Shown: positions 48,601 to 56,445 of the stretch, piece after piece
Layout: each line of letters begins with the position of its first letter
How positions within the stretch are numbered: the first letter of the stretch is position 1
Assembly: GCF_030295425.1 (NCBI RefSeq)
Contig: NZ_AP027081.1
Coordinates: 2,234,965 to 2,298,964 of the forward strand
Source of the DNA: Mesoterricola sediminis
GTDB lineage: Bacteria; Acidobacteriota; Holophagae; Holophagales; Holophagaceae
DNA: 64,000 bases
Reading direction: 5' to 3'
The notes under the pieces: model-generated
Told to the model about the DNA's origin: nothing
Database searches by the model: none
Seen by the model: the letters and a program-made list of their open reading frames with translations, nothing else
Made by a program: the position numbers and the translations under genes

Positions 48601-48803
48601 TCCGCCCCGAAGGCCTCGTCCACCACCCCCTGGAGCCGCCCGGCGTCCAGGAGCTCCTGAAACCGGGCGGCCAGGTCCGCCTCGGACAGGGTCTCCGAAT
48701 CCCCCCGCGGGGACAGGCCCAGCTCGGCCGGGCGGATCAAGCCGCGCTCCAGGGCCGACTTGAGGATGCGGGCCTGCTGGCTGATGGTCAGCGGTTGCGT
48801 CAT
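45672..48803 (-). CDS. Serine/threonine protein kinase with TPR-rich C-terminus
   Basis: About 1043 residues. A Hanks-type kinase domain (about 105-370): glycine loop FLGDGGMGAVYKA, Lys137 in VALKFPK, the HRDVKPGN loop (Asp225), DFGVA and TPAYCSPEQAEGH. A single membrane helix (WVAAVSLLAVVTFAAFGVAMAF) follows near residue 400, then about 600 residues of helical TPR-like repeats outside the kinase. The layout puts the kinase in the cytoplasm and the repeats outside. Start at MTQPLTIS is used; an upstream Met (48869) with a weak AAGGTG site is also possible. Confidence 0.88.
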   Translation of the reverse strand: MTQPLTISQQARILKSALERGLIRPAELGLSPRGDSETLSEADLAARFQELLDAGRLQGVVDEAFGADTDATLAPGPPPLSRTPSGAYESVLLPEERALFPLPLDGRYLPLAFLGDGGMGAVYKAFDQQLKRIVALKFPKRLGQGQAERFLQEGRAQARIEHPNVCQIYSVDEHQGQPYLSMRFIAGPTLKEAIGRLSLEQQVHIVREVALALHACHRLGIIHRDVKPGNIMLEAQEDGAWRPCLMDFGVAQEQGEGAEALPGVLFGTPAYCSPEQAEGHLGGVDRRSDVYALGATLYTCLSGHPPFSPALPLPELVRQIVEEEPAPLGPPVPRDLARVVRKALEKDPARRYDSARALAEDLQRFLDGDPVLADGAGLGYRLVKCYRKNRALAWVAAVSLLAVVTFAAFGVAMAFRARAMSQAYQKYGREAEYLEDILNRSYTLPLHDVTEERARVQERLDQILASLGHLGRWTLPAARVALGRGYLALDRLEEARKELEAGAGRLPQDPDTALALGLTLSRLYQGELEGLRGQVLLDKKKDTEQDLRQPALACLRRARGARQDGPDYVEAVLALVEERYGDAIAKAQAYHRAAPWSYEAWLLEAEAHQALAALRLGEGRFEDAEVRLEEAGKALAQARNVARSAPLAYQGEVQRRLLTYQLRLDRGRATQADRDWALEAVDLCLQANPRDWKALGYRAAIHRRWGAHLLNRGQDPTASLDAAIAAAQEGLAWRPQDNPLWNNLGTCLRNRADWEASQGLDPRPTLARAVAALSRALDRPQFKDWLLDSIGCCHGQEAKYQLDHGQDPTEAARRAVACLTQASALKPWVGHDTTRGATLVDLALYQAMTGQDPAAAFAEARQAFRAGLHLNPRSYQAQAGLAQMLAERAEWALGAGRPPGGDLPEALDHLQAALALNPGLGATVFPALARCRALEALARPETRAASLRAAREALAQARPFAQEPGTALALAHAGWLLSRADPASGAAAQALATLRPALARRAWDAQVHLTQGRLLQALGRRPEAAAAFARAQALNPNLGRRGM

Positions 48804-48937
48804 CGGGCGGGTCTCGGGTGGGGCCTGTTCAGGAACCCGCCCGGGCAGGGAAGGGACCCTCCCCGCCATGGACAGGCACCTTGACCATACAATCGACCTG
48901 GGGAGGAACCAACCCTTTCCGGCGGGTATGCTGGGGC

Positions 48938-49636
48938 ATGCACTGTCCCCGCTGCCAACACCCCCAGGAGGACGGCCTCGAGGCCTGCCAGGCCTGCGGG
49001 GTGGTGTTCAGCCGCTGGCCGCCGCCTCCCCGGCCGGTCCAGACGGCCCCCGAGGACGGCGGCACCTGGCTCCAGGACCTGCTCTGGCCGGAACCGGCCG
49101 GGTCGGCCGGGGCGGTGCTCGCGCGGGCCTTCGCCCTGGCGGTGCTGGCCCTCCTGACCGTCCGGGTCCTGGCCGCCCCCCTCACCGGGCCGGAGGCCAT
49201 GGGGTTCCTCCACTGGATCGATCTGCCCTTCCACGAGGCCGGCCACTTCGTGTTCAGCCCCTTCGGCACCTTCCTCCACATCCTGGGCGGCACCCTCGGC
49301 CAGCTCCTGGTCCCGCTCCTCGTGGCCGGGGCCTTCGCGCGCCAGCGGGACCCCTTCGGGGCCGGCGTGGGTCTCTGGTGGATGGGCCAGAGCTTCGTGG
49401 ACTGCGCGCCTTACATCGCCGACGCCCGGGCCCGCCAGCTGCTCCTCATCTCGGGCGAGACGGGCCAGACGGACTGGGAGGGGCACGACTGGTACCAGCT
49501 CCTGGACCGGACGGGCCTCCTGTCCCTGGACCTGACGCTCGCGCGTTTCGCCTGGATCCTCGGCGCCCTCCTCATGGCCGCGGCCCTCGCCTGGGGCGTG
49601 TGGACGCTGCGCCGGCAGTGGCCGGGACGCGCCTGA
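48938..49636 (+). CDS. Zinc-ribbon membrane protein with HEAGH motif
   Basis: A 232-residue protein beginning with a zinc ribbon (MHCPRCQHPQEDGLEACQACG). Several hydrophobic segments follow, with HEAGH in LPFHEAGHFVFSPFG. HExxH in a membrane setting is typical of M50-type site-2 proteases, but the second motif of that family was not identified, so the activity is uncertain. It is divergent from the kinase gene. Confidence 0.6.
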   Translation: MHCPRCQHPQEDGLEACQACGVVFSRWPPPPRPVQTAPEDGGTWLQDLLWPEPAGSAGAVLARAFALAVLALLTVRVLAAPLTGPEAMGFLHWIDLPFHEAGHFVFSPFGTFLHILGGTLGQLLVPLLVAGAFARQRDPFGAGVGLWWMGQSFVDCAPYIADARARQLLLISGETGQTDWEGHDWYQLLDRTGLLSLDLTLARFAWILGALLMAAALAWGVWTLRRQWPGRA

Positions 49637-49929
49637 GCCCTGGCCGGCCGTCCAAAAAGTGCCAGCCTCCTGCACAAAAGGACCAGCCCGCAGGGGGCGC
49701 TCCCTGGCCCGCCGGCCTATGAAGGCCTCAAAAGGACGTAAAACCACCTTTAGGTCGCCAATACAAAGGCCGTGATATCACCGGAACTTTGCCATTCATT
49801 CCCTGGGCCGGGGGAAATCGTGATTCTAGGATCGATTTCATAGACGAAAGACCGTCCGGGTCGACCCGGCCGGAAGCATTCCCCCTCAACCGGGCGGCCG
49901 TCGGCCTGCCCATGCATCCAGGAGCCACC
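49637..49929. promoter_or_regulatory. Control region of the porin-flavoprotein operon
   Basis: A 293-bp intergenic stretch without a gene, ending in the porin ribosome site. It includes a perfect 10-bp palindrome, GTGATATCAC (49772-49781), about 150 bp ahead of the porin start, a candidate operator for a dimeric regulator. No confident -35/-10 pair was found. Confidence 0.4.
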
Positions 49930-51183
49930 ATGCGCAAGCGCATCACCCTTCCCCTTCTGGCGGGCCTGCTGGCCGCGGTCCCCGCCACGGCCCAGGACAA
50001 GGCGAGCTTCAACATTTATGGCACGCTCATCGCCTACGGCGAGAACGTGGAGGCCACCGGCGCCACCCGCGCGACCGCCTACAACAATTCCATGGTGACG
50101 ATCGCCCCCACCGCCACCAACGTGCCCGCCCGCTTCCGCTTCACCTGCAGCACCTCGAACATCGGCTTCAAGGGCGACTACAAGGTCGACGGCGACAACT
50201 TCAAGGTGATCTGGCAGCTCGAGAGCTCCGCCAGCGTCGACGGCGACCAGCCCAGCGTCCTCGCCGGCCGCAACAGCTGCATCGGCATCGCCGGCAAGAC
50301 CTGGGGCACCCTCTTCGTCGGCAGCTGGGACACCCCCTACAAGGTTCCCCAGATCTTCACCGGCGCCCTGCGCGGCCTGTTCCCGTTCGACTTCAGCCTG
50401 ACCGGCAACCCCGGCTTCAACGTCCCCGGCACCGTCACCAACTCCGGCCGCGCCGGCACGAAGAACGACGCCTCCTTCAACCGCCGCCAGGGCAACAGCC
50501 TGCAGTACTGGAGCCCCGACTGGAGCGGCTTCAGCTTCCGCCTGGCCTACTCCGCCAACGAGTCCAAGCCCACCACGGACGCCGCCACCACCCTGCAGTA
50601 CAACCCCACCGTCATTTCCGCCCTGCTGACCTACAAGATCGGCGGCCTGACCCTGAACTACGGCTATGAGCAGCACAACGACTACTTCGGCCTCTCCCAG
50701 CTGACCGGCAACGCCACCGCCCCGAGCCTGACCAACACCGGCTCCAAGGACGAGGGCCACGAGTTCCTGGCCTTCTACGTCATCAAGGAGACCGGCACCC
50801 GCATCACCGCCATGGTCGAGCAGCTGAAGTACCACAACGACGAGACGGTCATCGGCAAGGTGAACGAGTACAAGCGCACCGCCTGGGCCGCCTCCGTGCA
50901 GCAGACCTTCGGCCAGCACAAGATCTGGGGCGTCTACAGCAACGCCGCCGACGGCTCCGCCACCGTCCTGGGCACCGCCAACACCAGCACCAGCAACCTC
51001 GGCGCCAGCCAGGTGTCCCTGGGCTACGCCTACTCCGTCGCCAAGACCGCCGACGTCTTCGCGACCTTCTACCAGATCACCAACAAGGAAGCCGCCACCT
51101 ACGGCGCCTTCCCCGTCCTTTCCGGCATCAACCCCGGCGCCGACACCAAGGGCTTCGGCGTGGGCATCCTCTACACCTTCTAG
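49930..51183 (+). CDS. Gram-negative porin
   Basis: A 417-residue outer-membrane protein with signal peptide (MRKRITLPLLAGLLAAVPATAQD) and a barrel pattern from ASFNIYGTLIAYG on, ending in GFGVGILYTF with the aromatic C-terminal Phe that targets barrels to BAM. It resembles the general porins of Burkholderia type (16-stranded). It heads the reductase operon, 9 bp before the flavoprotein start, so it probably admits the reductase substrate. Codon use is strongly biased to C-ending codons, as in highly expressed genes. Confidence 0.9.
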   Translation: MRKRITLPLLAGLLAAVPATAQDKASFNIYGTLIAYGENVEATGATRATAYNNSMVTIAPTATNVPARFRFTCSTSNIGFKGDYKVDGDNFKVIWQLESSASVDGDQPSVLAGRNSCIGIAGKTWGTLFVGSWDTPYKVPQIFTGALRGLFPFDFSLTGNPGFNVPGTVTNSGRAGTKNDASFNRRQGNSLQYWSPDWSGFSFRLAYSANESKPTTDAATTLQYNPTVISALLTYKIGGLTLNYGYEQHNDYFGLSQLTGNATAPSLTNTGSKDEGHEFLAFYVIKETGTRITAMVEQLKYHNDETVIGKVNEYKRTAWAASVQQTFGQHKIWGVYSNAADGSATVLGTANTSTSNLGASQVSLGYAYSVAKTADVFATFYQITNKEAATYGAFPVLSGINPGADTKGFGVGILYTF

Positions 51184-51192
51184 GAGTCGACC

Positions 51193-52770
51193 ATGAGTGA
51201 TGAGAACAATTTCTCCCGCCGCGGCTTCCTGGGCGCCGGCAGCGCCCTCCTGGGCGGCCTCGCGCTGACCCAGCTGCCCCTCGACGCCGCCGGCAAGCCC
51301 GGCACCGTCGTGGAAACGGCCATGCCGAAGAAGTGGGATGAGACCTTCGACGTCGTCGTCGTCGGGTCCGGCTTCGCCGGTCTCGCCGCCGCCTACGAGG
51401 CCAAGAAGGCCGGCGCCTCCGTCGTCGTGCTCGAGAAGATGCCGACCGCGGGCGGCAACTCCATCATCAACGGCGGCATCGTCGCCGCCGCCGGGAGCCC
51501 CCTGCAGGCCAAGATGGGCATCAAGGACAACCCGGAGCTGATGGCGCAGGACATGATCAAGGCCGGCCTCGGCCTGAACCACCCCGCGCTGGTCAAGCTG
51601 ATCTCCGAGAAGTCCACGGAGACCGTGCTCTGGACCATCAACGAGCTGGGCGTCAAGTACCTGGACAACGAGCTGGTCCAGGAGGGTGGCCACACCGTCA
51701 AGCGCAGCTACAAGACCTACAACTCCAGCGGGTCCGCCATCGTGCTGCCCCAGCTCGAGAAGCTGAAGGCCCTGGGCGTCGAGCCCCGCCTCGAGACCTA
51801 CGTCGCCAAGATCTACCGCGACAAGGACGGGCGCGTGAAGGGCCTCCAGGTCCGCGAGGGCTACGAGTTCCCGAAGGCCGACAGCGGCAAGGTGAAGAAC
51901 ATCCGCGCCCGCAAGGGCGTGGTGCTGGCCCACGGCGGCTTCGGCCAGGACGTGGCCTTCCGCATGATCCAGGACCCCAAGCTCACCGCCAAGTTCGAGA
52001 GCACCAACCAGCCCGGCGCCACCGCCGAGATGTGGCGCGAATCCGCCCGCGTCGGCTGCAACATCATCCAGGCCGACTGGATCCAGGTGGGCCCCTGGGC
52101 CTCCCCGGACGAGAAGGGCTTCGGCCTCGCGCCCCACTTCGCCCAGGAAGCCGCCTCGATGTACGGCATCTGGATCGACGCGACCACCGGCAAGCGCTTC
52201 ATCGACGAGCTGGCCAACCGCAAGATCCGCGCCGACGCGATCATGATGCTCATGAACCAGGGCCACCAGTGCGTGGCGCTGGCCGACGCCAAGGGCGTCA
52301 GCCGCCTGACCCCGGGCGTCATGACCAAGCTGCAGGAGCGCGGCGTGGTCAAGGCCTTCCAGACCCTCGAGGCCGTGGCCGACTACTACAAGATGCCCAA
52401 GGCCGCCTTCCTGGAGACGGTCGCCAAGTACAACACCAACATCAAGAACAGCGATCCCAAGGATCCCAAGGACGACATCAAGAACAGCACGAAGCTCCCG
52501 CAGGGCACCGCCCCCATCGAGACCGCGCCGTACTATGTCTCCCGCCTGCTCCCCAAGATCCACCACTGCATGGGCGGCATCTTCACCAACACCAACGCCG
52601 AAGCCATGGACGTCAGCACCGACAAGCCCATCCCCGGCCTCTACGCGGCCGGTGAGGCCACGGGCGGCGTGCACGGCGCCGTGCGCCTGGGCAGCTGCGC
52701 CGTCATCGACTGCCTGGTGATGGGCCGCGCCGCCGGTTCCAACGCCGCCAAGGCGAAGGCCTGGGGCTGA
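51193..52770 (+). CDS. Tat-exported fumarate-reductase-like flavoprotein
   Basis: A 525-residue FAD enzyme with a twin-arginine signal (NNFSRRGFLGAGSALLGGLAL), so it is exported folded. The FAD motif is VVVVGSGFAGLAAAYEA. The residues for hydride and proton transfer known from flavocytochrome c3 are there: RFIDELANR, HHCMGGIFTN and GGVHGAVRLG. The His that holds the second carboxylate (the HPT motif) is replaced by QVGPWASPDE. Likely a periplasmic reductase of an unsaturated acid, not necessarily fumarate; substrate unknown. The cytochrome gene follows 3 bp later. Confidence 0.88.
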   Translation: MSDENNFSRRGFLGAGSALLGGLALTQLPLDAAGKPGTVVETAMPKKWDETFDVVVVGSGFAGLAAAYEAKKAGASVVVLEKMPTAGGNSIINGGIVAAAGSPLQAKMGIKDNPELMAQDMIKAGLGLNHPALVKLISEKSTETVLWTINELGVKYLDNELVQEGGHTVKRSYKTYNSSGSAIVLPQLEKLKALGVEPRLETYVAKIYRDKDGRVKGLQVREGYEFPKADSGKVKNIRARKGVVLAHGGFGQDVAFRMIQDPKLTAKFESTNQPGATAEMWRESARVGCNIIQADWIQVGPWASPDEKGFGLAPHFAQEAASMYGIWIDATTGKRFIDELANRKIRADAIMMLMNQGHQCVALADAKGVSRLTPGVMTKLQERGVVKAFQTLEAVADYYKMPKAAFLETVAKYNTNIKNSDPKDPKDDIKNSTKLPQGTAPIETAPYYVSRLLPKIHHCMGGIFTNTNAEAMDVSTDKPIPGLYAAGEATGGVHGAVRLGSCAVIDCLVMGRAAGSNAAKAKAWG

Positions 52771-52773
52771 TCC

Positions 52774-53244
52774 ATGCTGCGTGCCTTCCTGATCGTCCTC
52801 CTGGGCGTTCTGAGCGTTCCCCTGGCTTCCGCGCCCGCGCGGAAGCCGGGGGTGAAGGCCACCGCTTGCGCAACCTGCCATGGCAAGGACAAGGTCCTGC
52901 CCGCCGGCCATCCCGACCTGAAGAAGGCCGGGGCCTGCGGGGACTGCCACTCCGGGGAGAAGAGCCTCCGGACGAAGCTGGACCTGGCGCATCGCCACGC
53001 CCTGGCTGGCGTGGACTGCGCCGCCTGCCATGGCAAGGCCAAGCCCGCCAAGCCCGCGGCCTCCGTCTGCACGGGGTGCCACGACCTGGAGGGCCTGGCC
53101 GCCAAGACCGCGCAGGCCAAGGACCACAACCCGCACGCGGACCAGCATGGGTACGCCAAGAACTGCAACCTGTGCCACCACGCCCACAAGAAGTCCACCA
53201 ATCACTGCATTCAATGCCATTCCTTCAACTGGCCCGTGCCTTGA
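52774..53244 (+). CDS. Periplasmic hexaheme cytochrome c
   Basis: A 156-residue protein with a signal peptide (FLIVLLGVLSVPLASAPA) and six CxxCH heme sites: CATCH, CGDCH, CAACH, CTGCH, CNLCH and CIQCH. The related domain in flavocytochrome c3 is tetraheme, so this is a larger version. It should carry electrons from a quinol oxidase or another cytochrome to the flavoprotein encoded just upstream. Extra His residues may serve as the distal ligands. Confidence 0.9.
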   Translation: MLRAFLIVLLGVLSVPLASAPARKPGVKATACATCHGKDKVLPAGHPDLKKAGACGDCHSGEKSLRTKLDLAHRHALAGVDCAACHGKAKPAKPAASVCTGCHDLEGLAAKTAQAKDHNPHADQHGYAKNCNLCHHAHKKSTNHCIQCHSFNWPVP

Positions 53245-53265
53245 GCCGGGTCCTGGGAGTCCACC

Positions 53266-53436
53266 ATGGGTAATCTCGGCATCACCGAAATCCTCCTGAT
53301 CGGCGTCGCGCTGCTGATCTTCTTCGGCCCCTCCAAGCTCCCCGAGCTCGGCAAGTCCCTGGGCCGCGGCATCCAGGAGTTCAAGAAGGCCAGCCGCGAG
53401 CTGACCAACAGCGTCTCGGACGAGACCAAGGCCTGA
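53266..53436 (+). CDS. tatA: Twin-arginine translocase subunit TatA
   Basis: A 56-residue protein: one membrane helix (GITEILLIGVALLIFFGP) and the amphipathic helix FFGPSKLPELGKSLGRGIQEF. It is at the short end for TatA. It forms the Tat channel. It lies between the hexaheme cytochrome and tatC; tatC starts 1 bp after its stop. Its position next to a Tat substrate suggests co-expression. Confidence 0.9.
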   Translation: MGNLGITEILLIGVALLIFFGPSKLPELGKSLGRGIQEFKKASRELTNSVSDETKA

Positions 53437-53437
53437 G

Positions 53438-54208
53438 ATGGACGCCGCCACCGCCGACGAGCTCCAGGGCCGGATGCCGTTCGCAGAGCACCTCCGGGAG
53501 CTCCGCATCCGGCTCGTGAGATCGCTCGTCGTGGTCGCGGCGGCCTTCGCAGTCACCTACGCCTTCCGCGTCCGGCTCTGGGCCTGGGCCCAGGTGCCGT
53601 TCCTCGAGGCCATGGCCAGGAATCTCAAGGTGAGGCCCGGGGAACTCCATCCCTGGGCCTACACCGACCTGGCCGAGCCGTTCTTCAGCCTGATGCGCCT
53701 CTCGCTCTGGGCCGCCGCCTTCCTCGCGGCCCCCGCGGTGCTCCTCCAGGTCTGGGGCTTCATCAGCCCCGCCCTGCGCACCCGGGAGCGCCGGCTGATG
53801 ATCCCCTTCCTGGCGGCGACCTCGGGCATGTTCGCCCTCGGGCTGGCGTTCGCCTACACCCAGGCCTTCAAGTTCCTGGGCGACATCCTCTTCCAGGAGG
53901 CCCAGGGGGCCGGCCTTCGGGCCAACCTCCACATGGAGGCCTACCTTGATCTGTTCATCTCCACCCTGGCCATCACGGGCCTCATGTTCGAACTGCCCGT
54001 GCTGGTGTTCTTCCTGGCGCGCTTCCGCATCCTCACGGCCCGGGGCATGTTGAAGTACTGGCGCCACGCCACGATCGGGATCCTGGTGGCCTCGGCGTTC
54101 TTCACGCCCGGGGACGTGATCCTGACGACGATCTTCTTCAGCGTGGTCCTGCTGGGCCTCTACGCGGTCTCCGTGGCCGTCGCATGGGTGGCCGAGCCCA
54201 GGAGCTGA
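53438..54208 (+). CDS. tatC: Twin-arginine translocase subunit TatC
   Basis: A 256-residue protein with six membrane spans. The N-terminal FAEHLRELRIRLVRSL is the TatC signature that recognises the twin-arginine motif, and the fourth-span region QVWGFISPALRTRERR is conserved. No tatB was seen, as in minimal TatAC systems. It ends the reductase operon, 5 bp before the convergent AraC gene. Confidence 0.95.
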   Translation: MDAATADELQGRMPFAEHLRELRIRLVRSLVVVAAAFAVTYAFRVRLWAWAQVPFLEAMARNLKVRPGELHPWAYTDLAEPFFSLMRLSLWAAAFLAAPAVLLQVWGFISPALRTRERRLMIPFLAATSGMFALGLAFAYTQAFKFLGDILFQEAQGAGLRANLHMEAYLDLFISTLAITGLMFELPVLVFFLARFRILTARGMLKYWRHATIGILVASAFFTPGDVILTTIFFSVVLLGLYAVSVAVAWVAEPRS

Positions 54209-54213
54209 TCCGG

Positions 54214-55074
54214 CTATTGGCCGGCGACCATGCCCGCGCGGCTGTTGCGGTAGTCGGTGGGCGTCTGCCCCACGACCCGCCGGAAGGCCTTGGCGAAGTA
54301 CGAGGGATCCTCGTAGCCCAGGTCCAGGGCGATGGCCTGGATGGAATCCGTGCCGTGGGCGAGGCGCCGGCGGGCCTCGATCATGCGGCGCTCCTCCAGC
54401 GCGGCGTGCGGGGACTTGCCCAGAATCCGCTGGCAGATGCCGCCCAGCCGGCGCTGGGAGCACCGCAGTTCGTGGGCGAACCGGGTCATCTCCCAGTGGG
54501 AGCGGTAGGCCTCGTCCATGAGGCGGGTGAAGCGCTGGAAGAGGAGGTGATCGGCCTGGGAGAGGCTGGCCTCCGCGGGCCGCTGCCGCTGGCAGGCCTG
54601 GTGCAGGAGCTGGAGGAAGGCCGCCACCAGGTGGAACTGGGCCGTGGGGCAGAAGGTGCTGGCGTCCGAGGATCCCTCGTGCAGGATCTTGACGATGGCG
54701 CAGAGGCGGTCCGCGACGCCCGGGCTGGCCAGGGCCACCCCTCCGGGCGGGAAGGCGTTGGTCACCAGGAGGGTGGTGCCGGCCGGCAGGAATTCCTCGG
54801 TGAAGCCCAGGGACCACCCTTCCGCGTCGGCGGTGGGGTAGTAGAGGTGGGCCTGGCCCCGGGGCACCACCAGGGCCCAGGGCGCCTGGAACTCCACCGT
54901 CTCGCCGTGCATGATCTGGCGCCCGCCCCCGCGCGTGAGCACGAAGACCTGGTGGAAGGGATGCGTGTGCAGGGCCGGTTCGCTGCACTGGAAGCGCAGG
55001 TTCCGGACTTCGGTCACGGGGAAGATGGAGAGGGAGGCGTTCGGCATGGTCAGGTGGTATGACCAAATTATCAT
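54214..55074 (-). CDS. AraC family transcriptional regulator
   Basis: About 286 residues: an N-terminal cupin sensor (LHTHPFHQVFVLTRGGG; WALVVPRGQAHLYYP) and a C-terminal double HTH (FAHELRCSQRRLGGICQRIL; IALDLGYEDPSYFAKAFRR). AraC proteins of this type bind a small ligand. It converges on the reductase operon and could control it, which is inference. The start is ambiguous between 55074 and 55047; neither has a strong ribosome site. Confidence 0.87.
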   Translation of the reverse strand: MIIWSYHLTMPNASLSIFPVTEVRNLRFQCSEPALHTHPFHQVFVLTRGGGRQIMHGETVEFQAPWALVVPRGQAHLYYPTADAEGWSLGFTEEFLPAGTTLLVTNAFPPGGVALASPGVADRLCAIVKILHEGSSDASTFCPTAQFHLVAAFLQLLHQACQRQRPAEASLSQADHLLFQRFTRLMDEAYRSHWEMTRFAHELRCSQRRLGGICQRILGKSPHAALEERRMIEARRRLAHGTDSIQAIALDLGYEDPSYFAKAFRRVVGQTPTDYRNSRAGMVAGQ

Positions 55075-55168
55075 GAGTTCAAATCTTTCGCGATAAAAAG
55101 ATCGATTGCTCCCAAACCCGCATGGCGGGCCGCGGGGCCCTGCTATCCTGGAGGAGATGGAGGTGAGC

Positions 55169-55336
55169 ATGGCCGAAACAGCCGCCGCGCCCGCAGCTGC
55201 CGAGAAACAGGACGTTCCCAAGCAGGTCTGCCAGAAGTGCCGCAACAGCTATACCCTGGACGCGTTCAACCACGGCGTGGAAGGGCAGGCGTGCGTCTGC
55301 CGCCGCTGCCTGGTGGCGATGGGGTACAAGGTCTAG
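55169..55336 (+). CDS. Small double-CxxC protein
   Basis: A 55-residue protein with two Cys pairs (VCQKCRNS and CVCRRCLVAMG), likely binding zinc. It has a strong ribosome site (GGAGGTGAGC). It is directly ahead of mqnC, whose GTG start comes 2 bp after its stop, so they are translated together. No function is known. Confidence 0.7.
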   Translation: MAETAAAPAAAEKQDVPKQVCQKCRNSYTLDAFNHGVEGQACVCRRCLVAMGYKV

Positions 55337-55338
55337 CC

Positions 55339-56433
55339 GTGGATCAAACCCTGCAGGATACCGCCGCCATCCTCGACAAGGCGATGGGGGGCGGGCGCAT
55401 CGACGAGGCGGAGGCCCTCCACCTCCTGGAATACGCCAGTCTGCCCGACCTCGCCGCGGCGGCCACCGCCGTCCGCGACCGCCACAATGATCCGGGGCGG
55501 GTGAGCTACGTCATCGACCGCAACGTCAACTACACCGATGTGTGCAACGTCTACTGCACCTTCTGTGCCTTCTACCACAAGCCCGGCAACGCCAACGGCT
55601 ATGTCCTGACCTGGGAGCAGCTCAAGCGCAAGGCCGAGGAGACGAAGGCCGTGGGGGGCACCGGCTTCCTCCTCCAGGGGGGCGTCAACCCCGATCTCCC
55701 CTGGTCGTACTATCTGGAACTGGTGGGCTTCCTCAAGGACCTGGGCATCTGGGTGCACGGGTTCAGCCCGGTGGAGATCCAGATGATGGCCAGGCTGAGC
55801 GGCCAGAGCCTGGAGAAGACCCTCCAGGACCTGCGCGCGGCGGGCCTGGGCAGCATCCCCGGCGGCGGCGCCGAGATCCTGGTGGACCGGGTCCGCCGGA
55901 AGATCGCCCCCCTCAAGGGCGGCCCCGAGCGCTGGCTGGAGGTCATGGAGGCCGCCCACGCCATCGGCATGAAGACCACGGGCACCATGATGTTCGGCAT
56001 CACCGAGACCCTGGCGGAGCGGGTGGAGCACTTCCGCGTCCTCCGGGCCCAGCAGGACCGGGCCCTGGCCCGGGCCAACGGGGGCGGGCACACCGCCTTC
56101 GCCGCCTGGCCTTTCCAGAGCGGGCACACCGTCTGGGAGGGCAAGGTGCCCCGGCCCACGGACGCCGAGTACCTGCGCACCATCGCGGTGGCGCGCATCT
56201 ACCTGGACAACATCCCCCACGTGCAGAGCTCCTGGGTGACCATGGGCCGCAAGACGGGCCAGATGGCCCTCCACTACGGCTGCGACGACATGGGCAGCCT
56301 CATGCTCGAAGAGAACGTGGTCTCGGCCGCGGGCACCTGCTATTCGGTGAACCGGGACGAGATGGAGCGCATGGTCCGCGGCGCGGGCTACGCGCCCTGG
56401 CAGCGGGACAACATCTACCGGCCCGTGGGCTGA
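55339..56433 (+). CDS. mqnC: Cyclic dehypoxanthine futalosine synthase
   Basis: A 364-residue radical SAM enzyme of the futalosine menaquinone pathway that cyclises dehypoxanthine futalosine. The cluster cysteines are Cys69, Cys73 and Cys76 in CNVYCTFCAF. GGTGFLLQGGVNPDLP and the late segment TAFAAWPFQSGHT match the family. It acts downstream of MqnA (25.2 kb). GTG start two bases after the small Cys protein. Confidence 0.95.
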   Translation: MDQTLQDTAAILDKAMGGGRIDEAEALHLLEYASLPDLAAAATAVRDRHNDPGRVSYVIDRNVNYTDVCNVYCTFCAFYHKPGNANGYVLTWEQLKRKAEETKAVGGTGFLLQGGVNPDLPWSYYLELVGFLKDLGIWVHGFSPVEIQMMARLSGQSLEKTLQDLRAAGLGSIPGGGAEILVDRVRRKIAPLKGGPERWLEVMEAAHAIGMKTTGTMMFGITETLAERVEHFRVLRAQQDRALARANGGGHTAFAAWPFQSGHTVWEGKVPRPTDAEYLRTIAVARIYLDNIPHVQSSWVTMGRKTGQMALHYGCDDMGSLMLEENVVSAAGTCYSVNRDEMERMVRGAGYAPWQRDNIYRPVG

Positions 56434-56445
56434 GGGGGACGCGCC

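Noticed and set aside
45639-48884. A 1081-residue plus-strand open frame opposite the kinase gene
   Set aside because: A low-complexity shadow frame; the minus strand has all kinase motifs.
49655-49695. Possible sigma-54 promoter (TGGCAC and TGC blocks near 49660)
   Set aside because: The order and spacing of the -24 and -12 elements are wrong on both strands.
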